Shown piece after piece: positions 1-11,640 of a stretch of DNA of 64,000 bases. Each line of letters starts with the position of its first letter. Position 1 is the stretch's first letter. The notes under the pieces were generated by a model that searched no databases, had not been told where the DNA came from, and saw nothing but the letters and a program-made list of their open reading frames with translations. Where the stretch lies: NCBI GenBank assembly GCA_032622095.1, contig CP136066.1, positions 200,160,978 through 200,224,977 on the forward strand. Reading direction: 5' to 3'. Made by a program: the position numbers and the translations under genes. Origin of the DNA: Siphonodentalium dalli. Lineage: Eukaryota > Mollusca > Scaphopoda > Gadilida > Siphonodentaliidae.

Positions 1-249
1 TATGTGCGTATTGGCGCTAGGATATGTTGAGATTACGTTAGTCACGTATGTTCCTCCTGGATAAATTCAATGACTTGAGAATTTGACCTAGATACATAAT
101 AATTATGGCTCGTATTCATCGCTGGGACTATTTATATAGACCTGCCACTTTATTTGGTCTATACCTTCGCTATCGTTTGTTCGACTCACGCTATCTTGGA
201 TATGAATGACCAATTTTATCATATTTACACTGACCGGGTAAAATCCGGT

Positions 250-440
250 ACTAGAGGAAGAGACTGAATCTTTCTGCGAAATGAATGTTGGAGATATGAT
301 TGGGCGGGTGGATACATGATATGATTGGGCGGGTGGATACATGATATGATTGGGCGGGTGGATACATGTCGTCTCTTTGTGTTTATAAATGCGGACGTTA
401 GTACACAAAGACGCTGCTCGTAATTCAAATGAATACTGTA
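250..440. repeat. Dispersed repeat, diverged copy at 6770-6890
   Basis: This segment shares an ordered series of blocks with 6770-6890, including 'gaatct..tgcgaa.tgaat', 'gtctctttgtgtt' and 'atg.ggacgttag'. The copies are diverged and the left one carries an extra tandem array. I do not recognise the family. No coding capacity is evident; open frames here look like chance. Confidence 0.6.
293..367. repeat. 25 bp tandem repeat, 3 copies
   Basis: Three identical 25 bp units containing 'gattgggcgggtgg' follow one another. The array interrupts the dispersed repeat that spans 250-440 and is absent from the related copy near 6.8 kb, so it expanded locally after the two copies separated. Confidence 0.95.
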
Positions 441-1160
441 TGCTGCTACACGCGAGGATAGTCAACAATTGTGACCAAGATATCGTTTGTGTATGATAGC
501 CGTCACATTCCCTTGAATTGATAAACATTTACCGCCGCCAACCAGACCGACAACCACAGATAGCTTCGCGCTGAGCTTCACTGGGTATAATCTACTCCAA
601 CGATATATAAACCCCGTTTATTGATACGGGCCCTAAAATTGGTGTCAAAGGAATACGTGTGTTCATCGAGGAAATTTGATAACCTGATCTTGATAAAATA
701 AAAACGATTAGTTACTGACATGTACCAACATGGGCGTGTCATTAAAATGAGGAAAATATATATATTAAAAATCTAAACTTAATACGAGTGCGCCACTTTA
801 ACTAACGCATCTCTGTTGATAAAAATACTTTACAATACATAATGCAACAATAAAATACATTAATAATTAATACATTAATGATACAATAAATTCACTTTTT
901 CGAATACCTCCTCACATCTAACGGCCAGAATTCACAAACGCCTGACCAGTCAAATCGATCGAGTATGAGCAATACTTTAACAAATATTCACAATTCCAGG
1001 ATAAACTGTTCGACAAATTATAAAACAGACGATGAAAACCCATGCATTGACACCACCGGATCCATGCCCACGCTTTACTATGAGAGAAAATATACCGTCG
1101 ATTTCAAACAAAGATCTAATATGTGACCCACCATATCAAATCCAGTCGTCAGTCGGGATT
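441..1160. other. AT-rich stretch with no recognisable feature
   Basis: I see no convincing coding region, inverted repeat or tandem repeat here. The sequence is AT-rich with short ATTAAT runs near 840-900. Confidence 0.5.
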
Positions 1161-1166
1161 TTATTA

Positions 1167-1535
1167 CCCTGTGCCAATGCATTCTCTTATATATGCGAGT
1201 CGACCATAGGTCGCCTCGCATATATAAGAGAATGCATTGGCCTAACAATTTTTTACAATTTTAATAATTTGTTCTTGTATTTTTTAACAATTTTTTAATT
1301 TCACCCATACAGAGCCCCAGACAAACATGAGCAGACGACACTCTTCTATATGCTTCTATATATGTGTGGGGATCCCTGCAGGGTAATGGATGTTTTTTTA
1401 TTTTATGTCCTAAAAATTGTAAGAAACATTTATTTAAAACAAATGATAAAAAATTGTTAGGCCAATGCATTCTCTTATATATGCGAGGCGACCTATGGTC
1501 GACTCGCATATATAAGAGAATGCATTGGCACAGGG
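1167..1535. mobile_element. Double-hairpin element, variant without long arms
   Basis: Two 69 bp palindromes (1173-1241 and 1461-1529) lie in opposite orientation. Each has ~33 bp arms starting GCCAATGCATTC, an ATA loop and one T/G mismatch near the tip. The outer ends are CCCTGTGCC and its complement, so the element is an inverted repeat built of inverted repeats. Unlike the ~400 bp copies elsewhere, it lacks the arms ending in TTAACCCTTTACCC and has a longer internal spacer. The spacer edges extend the symmetry (GGCCTAACAATTTTT and its complement). It is non-coding, presumably mobilised by a transposase encoded elsewhere. Confidence 0.85.
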
Positions 1536-1759
1536 TAAAAATATTTATCGACAAATAACCCACTTTTTGTTGAAAACTTCCACATGTATCGACAGATCTA
1601 ATGTTAATCTGCCCAAATGTTGTTACACTTAAAGATGATTACGAATTACCAAAACACACGTGATGCCGGTTTAACCAATCAACGACCGGTATACTCTGTG
1701 TTTGCTCGCCAAACAGGTCATTGAGTTCACTTTCAATGGAGCAGATAACCTCAAAACCC

Positions 1760-3480
1760 TGCATTATTTAGGCTTTCACTTGTGACGTCGCGTTTCTGTT
1801 TATGTTTTGAATAACTCGGGGTTCTTGTGGTCAATATGTCCTCTTTTTTGTGCCACCGTTTCGAATAGCCTTTTGCTGGCTCTATTGGTCTTGCTGTTTA
1901 TGGAATTCGGTAGCCCAGTGTTTAGAGTGTTCGTCGGTATTATCAACACATCGATGTCAGTTCGACGGTCGTCGGTATACAGGTATCGCTGGGCTTCACA
2001 TCAGTGGCTACGATTCTCGTTAAGCCGAGTGTGGCTTGTTACGCGCACGCCGCGTGTATATTTATAGATAATGGGTTTTCCGGTTTAAAAGTCAAACTGC
2101 GCGCCCAGGTGGCCGAGTCCGGTAAAAGTTGTAGTTGGGTATTTCAATTTCGCTTATTGTCCTTTACATTATTATGTCAATAATGTTGATTTTTGGTTTG
2201 TGACAAGCTATGTCAATTACAATTAAAAGAAATGAAAAAGATAATTTTTAAGTCTTATATTTCAACTTTTATTTATATTTTTCGTTCTGCAGCCCACTGA
2301 TGGTTGTGGTTGGAGACGGTCGAGTCGACCGCCGGTTCGTTAATTAGGTTATGGTTGTTATTGTTATTTTAACGGAATTCTGATTTGTTCATTCGCGAAA
2401 CCAATATATTTTATATTCTATAATTACAATCATGGGTATATAATATATGATCGTGAGGGCGTTACCATTTCTGACTATGGTTTTCTTGTTAGGTATGCGT
2501 TGTTAAAATATCGAGCCTACTTGTGACCATTGAGTAATATCACTCGTACTGCGACTGCTTCGTACCGCTCATGCGTTAAGGGAGTTCTCATTCGAGTGTC
2601 AATCAATCTATTAAGTATGCTAACTTCCTTGTTATAGATGCGCACGCATTCGTTGAAGCTGGAGTTGCTTCGCTGTTTTAACCTTTAATATTACCAGTAG
2701 TTTTAAACAGGCAGATGATGGGCCTCCAAAAAATCACGTTTCTTATTTTCTATCCGACTTTTGCCAATAGCCCGCATCTGTGTCAACTCAACATTGCATG
2801 TATGCAAAATAAAATGATAAATATTTCTAGAATGGCCCCATGTTGTTTATTCCACTCCTGACGTTATCGTGGGAGTATATTCCACCAAAACCCTTTATTA
2901 TTTAGTCTTTCACTTGTGACGTCACGTTTCTTTCTATGTTTTCAATGGTTCGGAGTTCTTGTGGTCAATACGCCCATGCTTCTTTTGTACCACCGTTTCG
3001 AATAGCTTTTGCTGCCTCTCGTGGTCTTGCTGTTTGTAGCCCAGTGGTTAGGGCGTTTGGTGTTAAAATGCTATTGAGCAATGTCACTCGAAATGCGACT
3101 GCTTTGTACCGCTCATGCGTTAAGGGAGTTCTCATTTGAGTGTCAATCAATCTCTTCAGTATGCTAACTTCCTTGTTATAGATGCGCACGCATTCGTTGC
3201 AGCTGGATTTGCTTCGTTTGAGTATGCGAATGGCAACAGTATCATGTGCCCTATGACCGAGGTATTACTCGATGTAAACCGCAATGTAACCAAGAAAACC
3301 ATAGTCAGAAATGGTAACACCACCAAGCTCATATTATTAGCCATAAATATAAATTATAATATAAAATATATTGGTTACATGAATGCACCGCATCAGAATT
3401 CCGTTAAAACAACTAATCCTTCAAATTATTACAAAAAACTACGGCTTATTACTGCAGGTTTCTCATTCACCACACCAGAA
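1760..3480. repeat. Rearranged duplicated repeat block
   Basis: Segments near 1765-1920 and 2905-3050 are diverged direct copies (both contain 'cttgtggtcaat' and 'ccgtttcgaatagc'). Segments 2520-2680 and 3070-3220 are also direct copies ('ctcatgcgttaagggagtt'). Segment 2340-2495 is an inverted copy of 3290-3415. The piece at 3028-3052 (gtagcccagtggttagggcg) looks like a tRNA 5' end with a Pol III A box, so a tRNA-derived SINE may be part of the block, but I cannot find a convincing B box at the expected distance. Open frames inside are not maintained between copies. Confidence 0.6.
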
Positions 3481-3976
3481 AGCTTCTAAATGCGGATCAA
3501 AAATCGGAGGAATTGTGTTCCCGCCAAGAGTGCATGGCCCAGCCATTGTTCATACCTAAACGTCGAAAGCAATTAACGCGGTCATAATGGTTACATACTG
3601 CAACTTCAAGACACCCAGCGAATAAACACCCCACGAAAACCCGAAATGTGTTCTCCTGCGAGATATACCATCGCTATAGCTCAATTTGACACGGCCAGAT
3701 TAGCATTTCCACAATATCTTAAAACAATAAAGCTTCTCAAATGATCGGCATAGGCAATGAAACTTTCACGAACTTGGACATTCCGACTACAGCTTTTATC
3801 GGACTCGGGGTCGCAGTACAACTTTAACGCGTCCCAAAATAACCGCATTCGGGGTAGCACTACAGCTTTTAAAGCGACCCAATATATTTATAAAACCTAC
3901 ATGGGCCCACGTCTTTCTAATATTTGGCCGACAGTATACACCGGTGGTGTTAATAATTCACTGTATAAACGGATCA

Positions 3977-4006
3977 ATTATTATTATTATTATTATTATT
4001 ATTATT
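3977..4006. repeat. (ATT)n microsatellite
   Basis: About ten uninterrupted ATT units. An overlapping open frame reads it as a run of tyrosines, which looks like a simple-repeat artefact. Confidence 0.95.
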
Positions 4007-4615
4007 TGTTTGTCGATTTAGTTGGGCAAAGATAACGTGGGACATGGCGTTGCGCACCTCCCAACAATCACCCCAATCCAACTTGCCCAAAAAGGGGGCG
4101 ATAACTCAATAAATCAATTATACTATATCAACAATGTATATATAAAATCCGTGTGAGTATATTGTATATTGCAGTCTACATCTTCGTATGGACAAATTAC
4201 CTACCTATATGATATACTTATAAGTGAATGGACTCCCGACATATTTATGAGTGGTATGGTTGTTATAAGAACGGTGGTTACATTACCAATGACAGGTTTC
4301 GTGGATGTCTTTCACAAACATGTTGGTACATGTATATGTAGAAATACGAATATGTTGAAATGCTAATACTTACCGATGACAATGACTAGTATGACCACGA
4401 TCCACGAGAATCCAGACCACACCGGCTGTAACAAAAACAACATTAGATTACGAACTCATCTCGATAAGAAATATGCATAGCATGTTTATGCACCGGATGA
4501 CTCTCTGGGTGTTGAAAATTGTATGACCGCTGAACTAGCCAGGGTCTCGCTTCGAGACCTGAACTCTTCTGATAAGGATGTCGTCGGAACAATAATTGTT
4601 CGTGGAACAACTCGC

Positions 4616-5146
4616 TTAAAGATACGGGCGGCGTATTGCGGTGGGTATGCTGTTAAAATATTCATCTCCGTCAAAAACCGCCATTAACAGAAAGAATAGT
4701 AAAATAAAGAAGACTTTGTATTATACCAACCAGAAATGTGGCATAAACAGTATGTTATTGTCAATGTCCCCCCCCCCCTTTGTTATGTAAACAAAATCAA
4801 AAAGCGTTACGTTTCCTGGCTTTTGTTTACATCCGGATATGGTAAACATAAAGAGCGTTATTTGTAACTGTTTTCCTGATATGGAAAAAATAAAGAGCGT
4901 TTATATCATTTTTGTGTGATTAACCAATAGAATTGCGATGTGTTATGTAAACAGAAGCACAACTTCTGTGACACGAACAGGTTCTTGTTTACGTACACCA
5001 TCGTACGTCTTGACGACAATATACTATTTACGCGCTGATTATGTTTGGAATATGAACAAAACTATATTTATTTTAATATTCCTTCTGTTGATGGCGATTT
5101 GAACAAATATGAATATTTCTGCAACGAACGCCGCCCGTGCCTTTAA
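4616..5146 (-). mobile_element. TTAA-flanked MITE, family B, copy 1
   Basis: TTAA flanks both ends. The termini read AGATACGGGCGGCG and, on the other strand, AGGCACGGGCGGCG, and roughly 90 bp inside each end remain similar (ending near CAGAA.GAATA.TAAAATA). The interior has palindromic 'aaagagcgtt' and 'gtttacataa' blocks and a poly-C run near 4770, and no coding region. TTAA duplication is typical of piggyBac and Kolobok superfamilies; the AG-starting ends fit Kolobok slightly better, which is inference. Orientation is opposite to the copies at 8.2 and 11.6 kb. Confidence 0.85.
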
Positions 5147-5149
5147 TGT

Positions 5150-6290
5150 GCGATCCAATAACGGTCACGAAGACCAGATTATATAACTATCAATATATTT
5201 CGCCACTGTTTCATTCAAGTATGATCGTCAACTTCGGGACAATATAGTGTTGCAGCCTTGATCGAAGTTTTCTCTATAATTACGGTATTACGTATGTAAT
5301 ATTGCGTATGCAATAATTGTTTCTCTCTTGTCTTGACATCAACATAATCCCCATCAACAGAGAATAGCATCATAAGATTGGTCAATATATAAATATATTA
5401 CAGAAGTTCGTAGTTGTAGATTTGCCGTTCTTGTCATGACCAGACAGAAAATCCAAACTCAAACTCAGATCTAACGGCACCATCCTCGTCAGCAGAGAAC
5501 GGAACTCTAAGAGTGGTAAATGTGTTTCGGACTCAACTGATATTACGGAAGTTTGTAGTTTACGATTAGCTGAATTGAATTGTTTATTTGTAAAGTTAAC
5601 ATCGAGGTTGCGACATGCAACTATATAACGTATATACATACATACAAACATTACATAACATGCATGTACATCAATAAAGTCTTCTATCATATCATATGGT
5701 ATTAATAATACAGGCAAATAATGCTAATACATTTTAGGGATAGGTTTTCTTAAATGGCTGCACTCATATAAATATTTATATTATATATAATATATCATAC
5801 TTACTGTTTATACCGTGACCGATAGAGAAGCCAAACCCGAACTCGAACTCAAACTCAGAAATAGCGCATTAGTGTGTTTGTTTATACATGTCTGTACGTT
5901 GGCATGAGCTAAAGTTATTTCAAATTAAAATCGTTTACTTAATAATTGTCGAATATAAGTCGTAAAATTCTACTCGCCAATTCGCCAATTGGGATTATTT
6001 CATGTACCGGGTCACCATATCCGTGTGCAAATATGTTCATATTGAACCTAAATATTCACATAGATTCTTGTTGGATTTATTTGACTCTGGAATAATCTCA
6101 CAGTGGACTAATACCCGTTATTCCGTTGGATTGCGCGGGCCGCAGTGAAATCACATTATAAATATCAAACATCTGGTAAGTCGTGAGTTGGTTTATTCGT
6201 ATTAATTGTCCTGATCAAAATTGATTGAATTGAAATAAGTCCGTATGGAAGTTATATTTCGTTGAACATTTAGGTCCATATAGGGCTTAG
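5150..6290. other. No gene seen
   Basis: Two short diverged blocks, at 5436-5470 and 5815-5862, share 'ccgaactc/ccaaactc' and 'aaactcaga'. Otherwise this is AT-rich sequence without a recognised element. Open frames here have no family resemblance I can name. Confidence 0.45.
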
Positions 6291-6311
6291 TTCACATCTA
6301 AGTAATACCCA

Positions 6312-6608
6312 TATGAGCTTATTTCAGTCCCATGAAATAAGTTCATTTCTGTCCCATTAAATAGGTTCATTTCAGTCCCAAGAAATAAGTTCATTTCAGT
6401 CTCATGGAATAAGTTCATTTCAGTCCCATGAAATAAGTTTATCTCAGTCTCATGAAATAGGTTCGTTTCAGTCACATGAAATAAGTTCATTTCAGTTCTA
6501 TGAAATAAGTTCATTTCAGTCCCATGAAATAAGTGCATTTCAGTCCCATGAAATAAGTTCATTTCAGTCTCATGAAATAGGTTCGTTTCAGTCCCATGAA
6601 ATAAGTTC
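6312..6608. repeat. 24 bp tandem repeat, about 12 copies
   Basis: Units of about 24 bp contain 'tcccatgaaataagttcatt'. Because 24 is a multiple of three, the minus strand stays open and reads as an eight-residue repeat (NLFHGTEM); I regard the frame as a by-product. The unit resembles part of a dispersed 'aataagt..atatgaacctattt' repeat also seen at 12.2, 13.2, 14.0 and 58.75 kb, so it probably amplified from that element. Confidence 0.9.
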
Positions 6609-6944
6609 AATGTGAGCTTATTTGCACGTGAACAGGCTGACCGTGTAGTTAATGTGGTTGCGGGTGAACGAACGTCGTACATCCTCTGGCCTTTACGAAA
6701 CACAATGTCGACGATGATTGACCAGATTTGCCATTAGTCCATAGACACCGACTCACGGCTCGCGAACAATGAATCTTTTGCGGAATGAATCTTGAAAATA
6801 TAATTGAGCTTGTGTCACACTTTACGTCTCTTTGTGTTCAAGAATGTGGACGTTAGAACAGAACAAAAAAGTTGTTCATAATTTAATTGAGACATGCATG
6901 TATACTTCTATGCGAAGGCGATCGACAATATCGGTCAATCTATG

Positions 6945-7091
6945 AAGCCCAAGCCGGCTTTGGTAAAGGATACGCAACAACTGAGCATATTTTATTCGGT
7001 GAAAGCACTTATAAATATTATAAAATCACGCAAATATAGACCACACTGCGCCTTTGTTTATTTTACGAAAGCTTTCGAATTTGTTCGGTGA
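6945..7091 (+). pseudogene. Reverse transcriptase relic (LINE fragment)
   Basis: The translated segment ends SVKALI....CAFVYFTKAFEFV, which lines up with the reverse transcriptase stretch leading into motif A (consensus AFVDF.KAFD.V) of non-LTR retrotransposons. The catalytic Asp of motif A is Tyr here, and upstream residues only loosely fit the usual block before it. Fewer than 50 residues survive, with no endonuclease, motif B or YADD nearby. It is a dead fragment; the recognition rests on motif A and its spacing. Confidence 0.6.
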
Positions 7092-7099
7092 GTGGTAGT

Positions 7100-8190
7100 G
7101 TGGACAAATTAGAATATTACCATATACATGACGGTAGAAAATTAAATGTATAGTTAAACAGATAAAGTGTAACCTTGTGACTATGTATGTCAGTGCGAAC
7201 AATGACTGCTCTGAATATTTCATGAGATTGATTGGGGTAAAACAATGTTATTGGCCCTCTATATATCCCAACGGTGGGGAGGATTAATAATCATAACAAT
7301 AAATAAATAATAATAATAATAGTAGTGTTTGTAATTTTCAACGATTTCTATGTTCCCCTCGTTCGTGGTGGGATGTATTTGTTCTTCTTTTGTCTGCCAA
7401 AAAGCATGATCTTGAACTATGGTTCTCAAACTTTATACTCTGGCATAAGATGACCACTTCCACCCCATGTATGTACGACGAAATGGAAAAAACACCAAAT
7501 ATCGATGAACATTAAACTCAGAACAGTGTCATTTGTGGTAGGCTGATGATGACACGTGTGAAAATCCCTTTAAGGCTATACAACTCTATGTATCTCTCCC
7601 ATTCATAAACGGGCTGTGAGTTTGTTTATTGGGGGAGCAATTGTGTAATTCTGGTTGAATCAGGGAAGTTTAGGGGTTAATAAGCGGCACTTCCGTTTGA
7701 CCTTACCCACTCTCCGTGCGTATTTTGGTTTCATTAACACCCTCGCACAGATATGGATACTAAAATCACACCTGGACGCAGCAGGGTCGGTCCGGGCTGT
7801 TAGCTTCATTTCGCGGCGAACATATATAAACATCGTGTACTATATATAAACAAGTTGGTGAATACGAGCCGTTTTGTTTGAAGATATAATGCCGTATGTC
7901 GCATAACAACTTGACAAATTTATATATTTCACGCACGCGTACACCCAGTTCTTGCAAATGATGTTTTCCCAGTGGGTGCTAATCCACAATGGATTGAATT
8001 AAATATATTGTCACAATGCCTGTTGCGTTAGCCACACAATTGTAGTACTTGTAGGTAAGGTAAAGGATACTCCATTTAATGCAGTCTCTGATATAAATCA
8101 GAATTACCGACCCACTGCGAGGGGTAAGAACCCCCTACAATGTGACACGGCGTGGGTGCAACTCGATAGGTGTGGTATAGGAGTGCTGGT
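7100..8190. other. No gene seen; AAT-rich microsatellite at 7285-7322
   Basis: The stretch contains an imperfect AAT/AATA run near 7285-7322 and otherwise no recognisable element, inverted repeat or coding region. Confidence 0.5.
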
Positions 8191-8194
8191 GGTA

Positions 8195-8704
8195 TTAAAG
8201 GCGTTCGTTGCAGAAATATTCATATTTGTTCAAATCGCCTTTAACAGAAGGAATATTAAAATATGTATAGATTTGTTCATATGCTAAACATAACGTTAAT
8301 AGTATATTGTCGTCAAAACGTACAATGGTGTATGTAAACAAGAGCCTGCTCGTGTTACATATGTTGTGCTTCTGTTTACATAACACAGCGCAATTCTCAT
8401 GGTTAATCGCACACACATTATATAAACGCTCTTTATTATTTCCATATCAGGAAAACAGTAACAAATAACGCTCTTTATGTTTACCATATTCTGATCTAAA
8501 CAAAAGCCAGGTAACGTAACGTTTTTTGCTTTTGTTTACATAAGAAAGGAAAACAATTGACAATAACATACTATTTATGCCATATATCTGATTGGTATAA
8601 GAACAAGGTATGTCTATATTTTACTATTCTTTCTGTTTATGGCGGTTTTTGATGGAGGTTAATACTTTCAGCATACCCACCGCCAACGCCGCCCGTATCT
8701 TTAA
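8195..8704 (+). mobile_element. TTAA-flanked MITE, family B, copy 2
   Basis: TTAA is present at both ends. The right terminus, read inward, is AGATACGGGCGGCG followed by TTGGCGGTGGGTATGCTG. The left terminus has lost the ACGGGCGGC segment (TTAAAGGCGTTCGTTGC), a small terminal deletion. The internal 'aacgctcttt' and 'gtttacataa' blocks match the copy at 4.6 kb in inverted order. Non-coding. Confidence 0.85.
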
Positions 8705-9068
8705 GGCGGCCGTATCGCACGAGGCATCGACCTCTGGATACGGCTTAGCCCATGGTCCACTTTGGTCTTATAACTCATTAATGGCTATATATACTCAATG
8801 TTGGGGTACTACTGGATCAATATCAATATAAAGGCAGATTTAAATAACCATCATTTAATGTGTACCTTTTGGCTAAATAATACCAATTTAGGTAACTATT
8901 CTGAAGAATACTGAAACATTTTGTCAAAATTAGTAGTCTCCAATTTCAAGTTCCCTATCTCTGAGCCTCAGAGTCTGAGGCAAACATGTGCTCAGGTCAT
9001 AATTGTTTATATTAACCAAATGTGTTTGTCTACAGAGGAATTCCTGCCAATACTACCAGTAAGTCTTA

Positions 9069-9395
9069 TAATATTATAAATTAAGTATGGTAAAATGAAA
9101 TATTATAAATTAAGTATGGTAAAATGAAATATTATAAATTAAGTATGGTAAAATGAAATATTATAAATTAAATATGGTAAAATGAAATATTATAAATTAA
9201 GTATGGTAAAATGAAATATTATAAATTAAGTATGGTAAAATGAAATATTATAAATTAAGTATGGTAAAATGAAATATTATAAATTAAGTATGGTAAAATG
9301 AAATATTATAAATTAAGTATGGTAAAATGAAATATTATAAATTAAGTATGGTAAAATGAAATATTATAAATTAAGTATGGTAAAATGAAATATTT
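9069..9395. repeat. 29 bp tandem repeat, about 11 copies
   Basis: The unit contains 'attataaattaagtatgg' and is repeated about eleven times with essentially one substitution visible (aaatatgg in one unit). Such homogeneity implies recent expansion. No start-to-stop frame is preserved. Confidence 0.97.
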
Positions 9396-9680
9396 TATCG
9401 TTGATTTCTTTAAGAAATGAATTTTGCAATAAATAATATTGTGTTGTTTCCAGTTTCCAAGGCATGCTACTACGTTATGCTCTATAATTTGAGTACATAT
9501 GGTCGTTACGTCGGGCGGTTGAGTTGACCTGGCTCAAACATTCAGTTGTTGTCACCTCTCAGCAGTGTTTCAAATTAAATATACGTTATATGTTATCTTC
9601 TGATGTGTGCAGTTGGGTTTCCTGTTAATCCATGTATGTTGTTTATGTTTGTGTTTCTTTTAATTTCGTCTCGATGGTTG

Positions 9681-10081
9681 TTAACCCTTTACCCAACAAA
9701 CCGGCCAAAACCTGCCAAATAAAGCTTCAACAGCCTAAAATATCTTCGGTCTGTCTCAATAGAACCATACAAATATGGATATCATTGGAACCGGCTCCTT
9801 GACCACATTGTGATAGTTACAGTTATGCCCTGTGCCAATGCATTCTCTTATATATGCGAGTCGACAATAGGTCGCCTCGAATATATAAGAGAATGCATTG
9901 GCCTAAAAAAAAATCTTTTTTTAACACTTTTTACCATTTTTTCTTACATTCTTTAACAATTTTATAATTTTGTATGTTTTAAGCCAATGCATTCTCTTAT
10001 ATATGCGAGGCGTCCTATGGTCGACTCGCATATATAAGAGAATGCATTGGCACAGGGCCCTTCTGTTGGGTAAAGGGTTAA
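9681..10081 (+). mobile_element. Double-hairpin TTAA element, copy 2
   Basis: This 401 bp element has TTAA at both ends and terminal inverted repeats CCCTTTACCCAACA. From the left: a ~150 bp arm with 'ccggccaaa..tgccaaataaagcttc', then a 69 bp hairpin, an AT-rich spacer of ~80 bp, a second hairpin in opposite orientation, and a short right arm (cagggcccttctgttgggtaaaggg). TTAA plus CCC ends fit a piggyBac-type non-autonomous element. The hairpins carry a few substitutions compared with other copies (gtcgacaat, gcgtcc). Confidence 0.92.
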
Positions 10082-10089
10082 CAGTTTAA

Positions 10090-10630
10090 ATCTAGTATTG
10101 TTCATGCATGTTCCACTGTGTGAGTACCGAGAGGCTGCTATATGCAGTGGCTGAACGGTTCACCGCTTCAGCTATGTACCAGCCGTTGGTCCGACCAGAT
10201 TTAGAAGGGTGGTCCGAGGCACCTGCTGGGCTAGTTGTCGATTATTTGCATTTCATATGGCAATTCAAACCAAAACAACCGAATTGGTCGTGATTATTCA
10301 CTAAGTTCCAATGATGTTGTGGTATTTCCCCAGTACTTGGCTTCGAACCGACTGTCAAGAGATCTTCTGTCTTTGTTATTGATAAAACGCTACAAAGTGT
10401 TGCTGGACAATTGAAATATGTCATTCCAATCAGTACTAAGCCAATAAGTGGGTATCTCCTGATTAAATATTCAAAAAAGTTCAAACTGATGCCCTTCTGC
10501 AGTTAACATCATTATAGTGCACAAACAGCAATGGTCATTACTCCCCGCAATACATTGAATAGTAGCAGATCAGTATTTATAACGTAGATTTTCTAACACA
10601 GTTGATGGACAAAAGTTCCTACACATATTT
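10090..10630. other. No gene seen
   Basis: Single-copy-looking sequence. A frame from 10108 is open for about 60 codons but has no recognisable similarity. 'cttcgaaccg' near 10340 resembles a Pol III B box on the minus strand, but no A box is placed correctly. Confidence 0.4.
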
Positions 10631-10636
10631 TTTCTT

Positions 10637-10940
10637 TTGACTGTCAACTGGTGCGATAATCCACCGATATTGAGTGTTGGATATAGGAAGTCAGATTTAA
10701 GTGCATATGTTCCAAATTCATTACGATGTTTTAAATGTGTGGGACATCGTCACGGCCATGAAACTTGTAAAAGTAAAGAAATCGTATGTGCACGGTGTCC
10801 TATTTCCGGTAATGGTCATATGGATTGCACGAAGCCAAAACATTTGTTTAAACTATCATGGTCTACATGCTGCAATGTATCGTTTATGTCCAATATGGGA
10901 CTATGGATTCACGATTCAACGATATAAAGCTGAGAAATGA
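10637..10940 (+). pseudogene. LINE ORF1 relic with CCHC zinc knuckles
   Basis: The first frame reads YVPNSLRCFKCVGHRHGHETC, then EIVCARC....GHMDCTKP, which matches the tandem gag-like zinc knuckles of ORF1 proteins of non-LTR retrotransposons (consensus PNPLRCFKCQ..GH....C then CARCG..GH....C). After 'TKPKH' the similarity continues in the next frame (NYHGLHAAMYRLCP....IQRYKAEK), the usual end of the third knuckle, so there is a frameshift near 10835-10850. The first knuckle is imperfect. No ORF2 follows. This is a degraded fragment of a third LINE lineage, separate from alpha and beta at 30-40 kb. Confidence 0.8.
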
Positions 10941-11640
10941 TTATAATATATATCTATAAACATTCGTAAGGTGTATTCCGGTTCACTGATCCAATGTTAG
11001 ATATTTCTACGTGTTAATATTGACAGTAGCTGAACTCTTTTACCTGGCTGGTTGCTAACACAACGACGCATTGTTCTTGTCGAAATTCAGTACATTCGCC
11101 CCGCATACATGTAATTTGAGAAATCACAAAACACAAACATCGTTATCCGGGCCCTAAATATCTTTGCATCGATATCATTTGACAAAATGTCTTGACATGA
11201 AACCGTGACAGATACGACTTGAAATACACATCTCAATAAGTAAACAGTTTTCCTTATTTCTAAATCAACTTGTCCCGGTCAAATCAAAACCGCAATTTGT
11301 AAGTGATAAACATCTGAACATGCAGAAACAAATTGCTGTGCATATTTATTTGTATTCGATGTGGCATTTTTCATTTTTATCACAATTTTAACGATAATTG
11401 CGATGTTAATTGAGAGACTATATTTGATCCAGCGCATTAAATTTAAAACAAAAAGTCGTGAATTGGTTGAGAGTTTTCTATGGCTGCACATTTCGCATGT
11501 GTGCCGTGGCCCATTAAGTAAATTTGCCACAGTATATTCGCCATGTCACTTTCCGAAATCACAAAACATCATTCCGCTATCCCCTAAATAGCATGCACGA
11601 TAGTACATGAGACCATAACAAAGTCAGAAATGTTAGCTAA

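Noticed and set aside
2105-2140. tRNA-like 'ggtggccgagtccggt'
   Set aside because: No anticodon stem, B box or acceptor complement at tRNA distances.
6287-6703. 138-codon frame with NLFHGTEM repeats
   Set aside because: Produced by the 24 bp tandem repeat; flanking sequence adds no recognisable domain.
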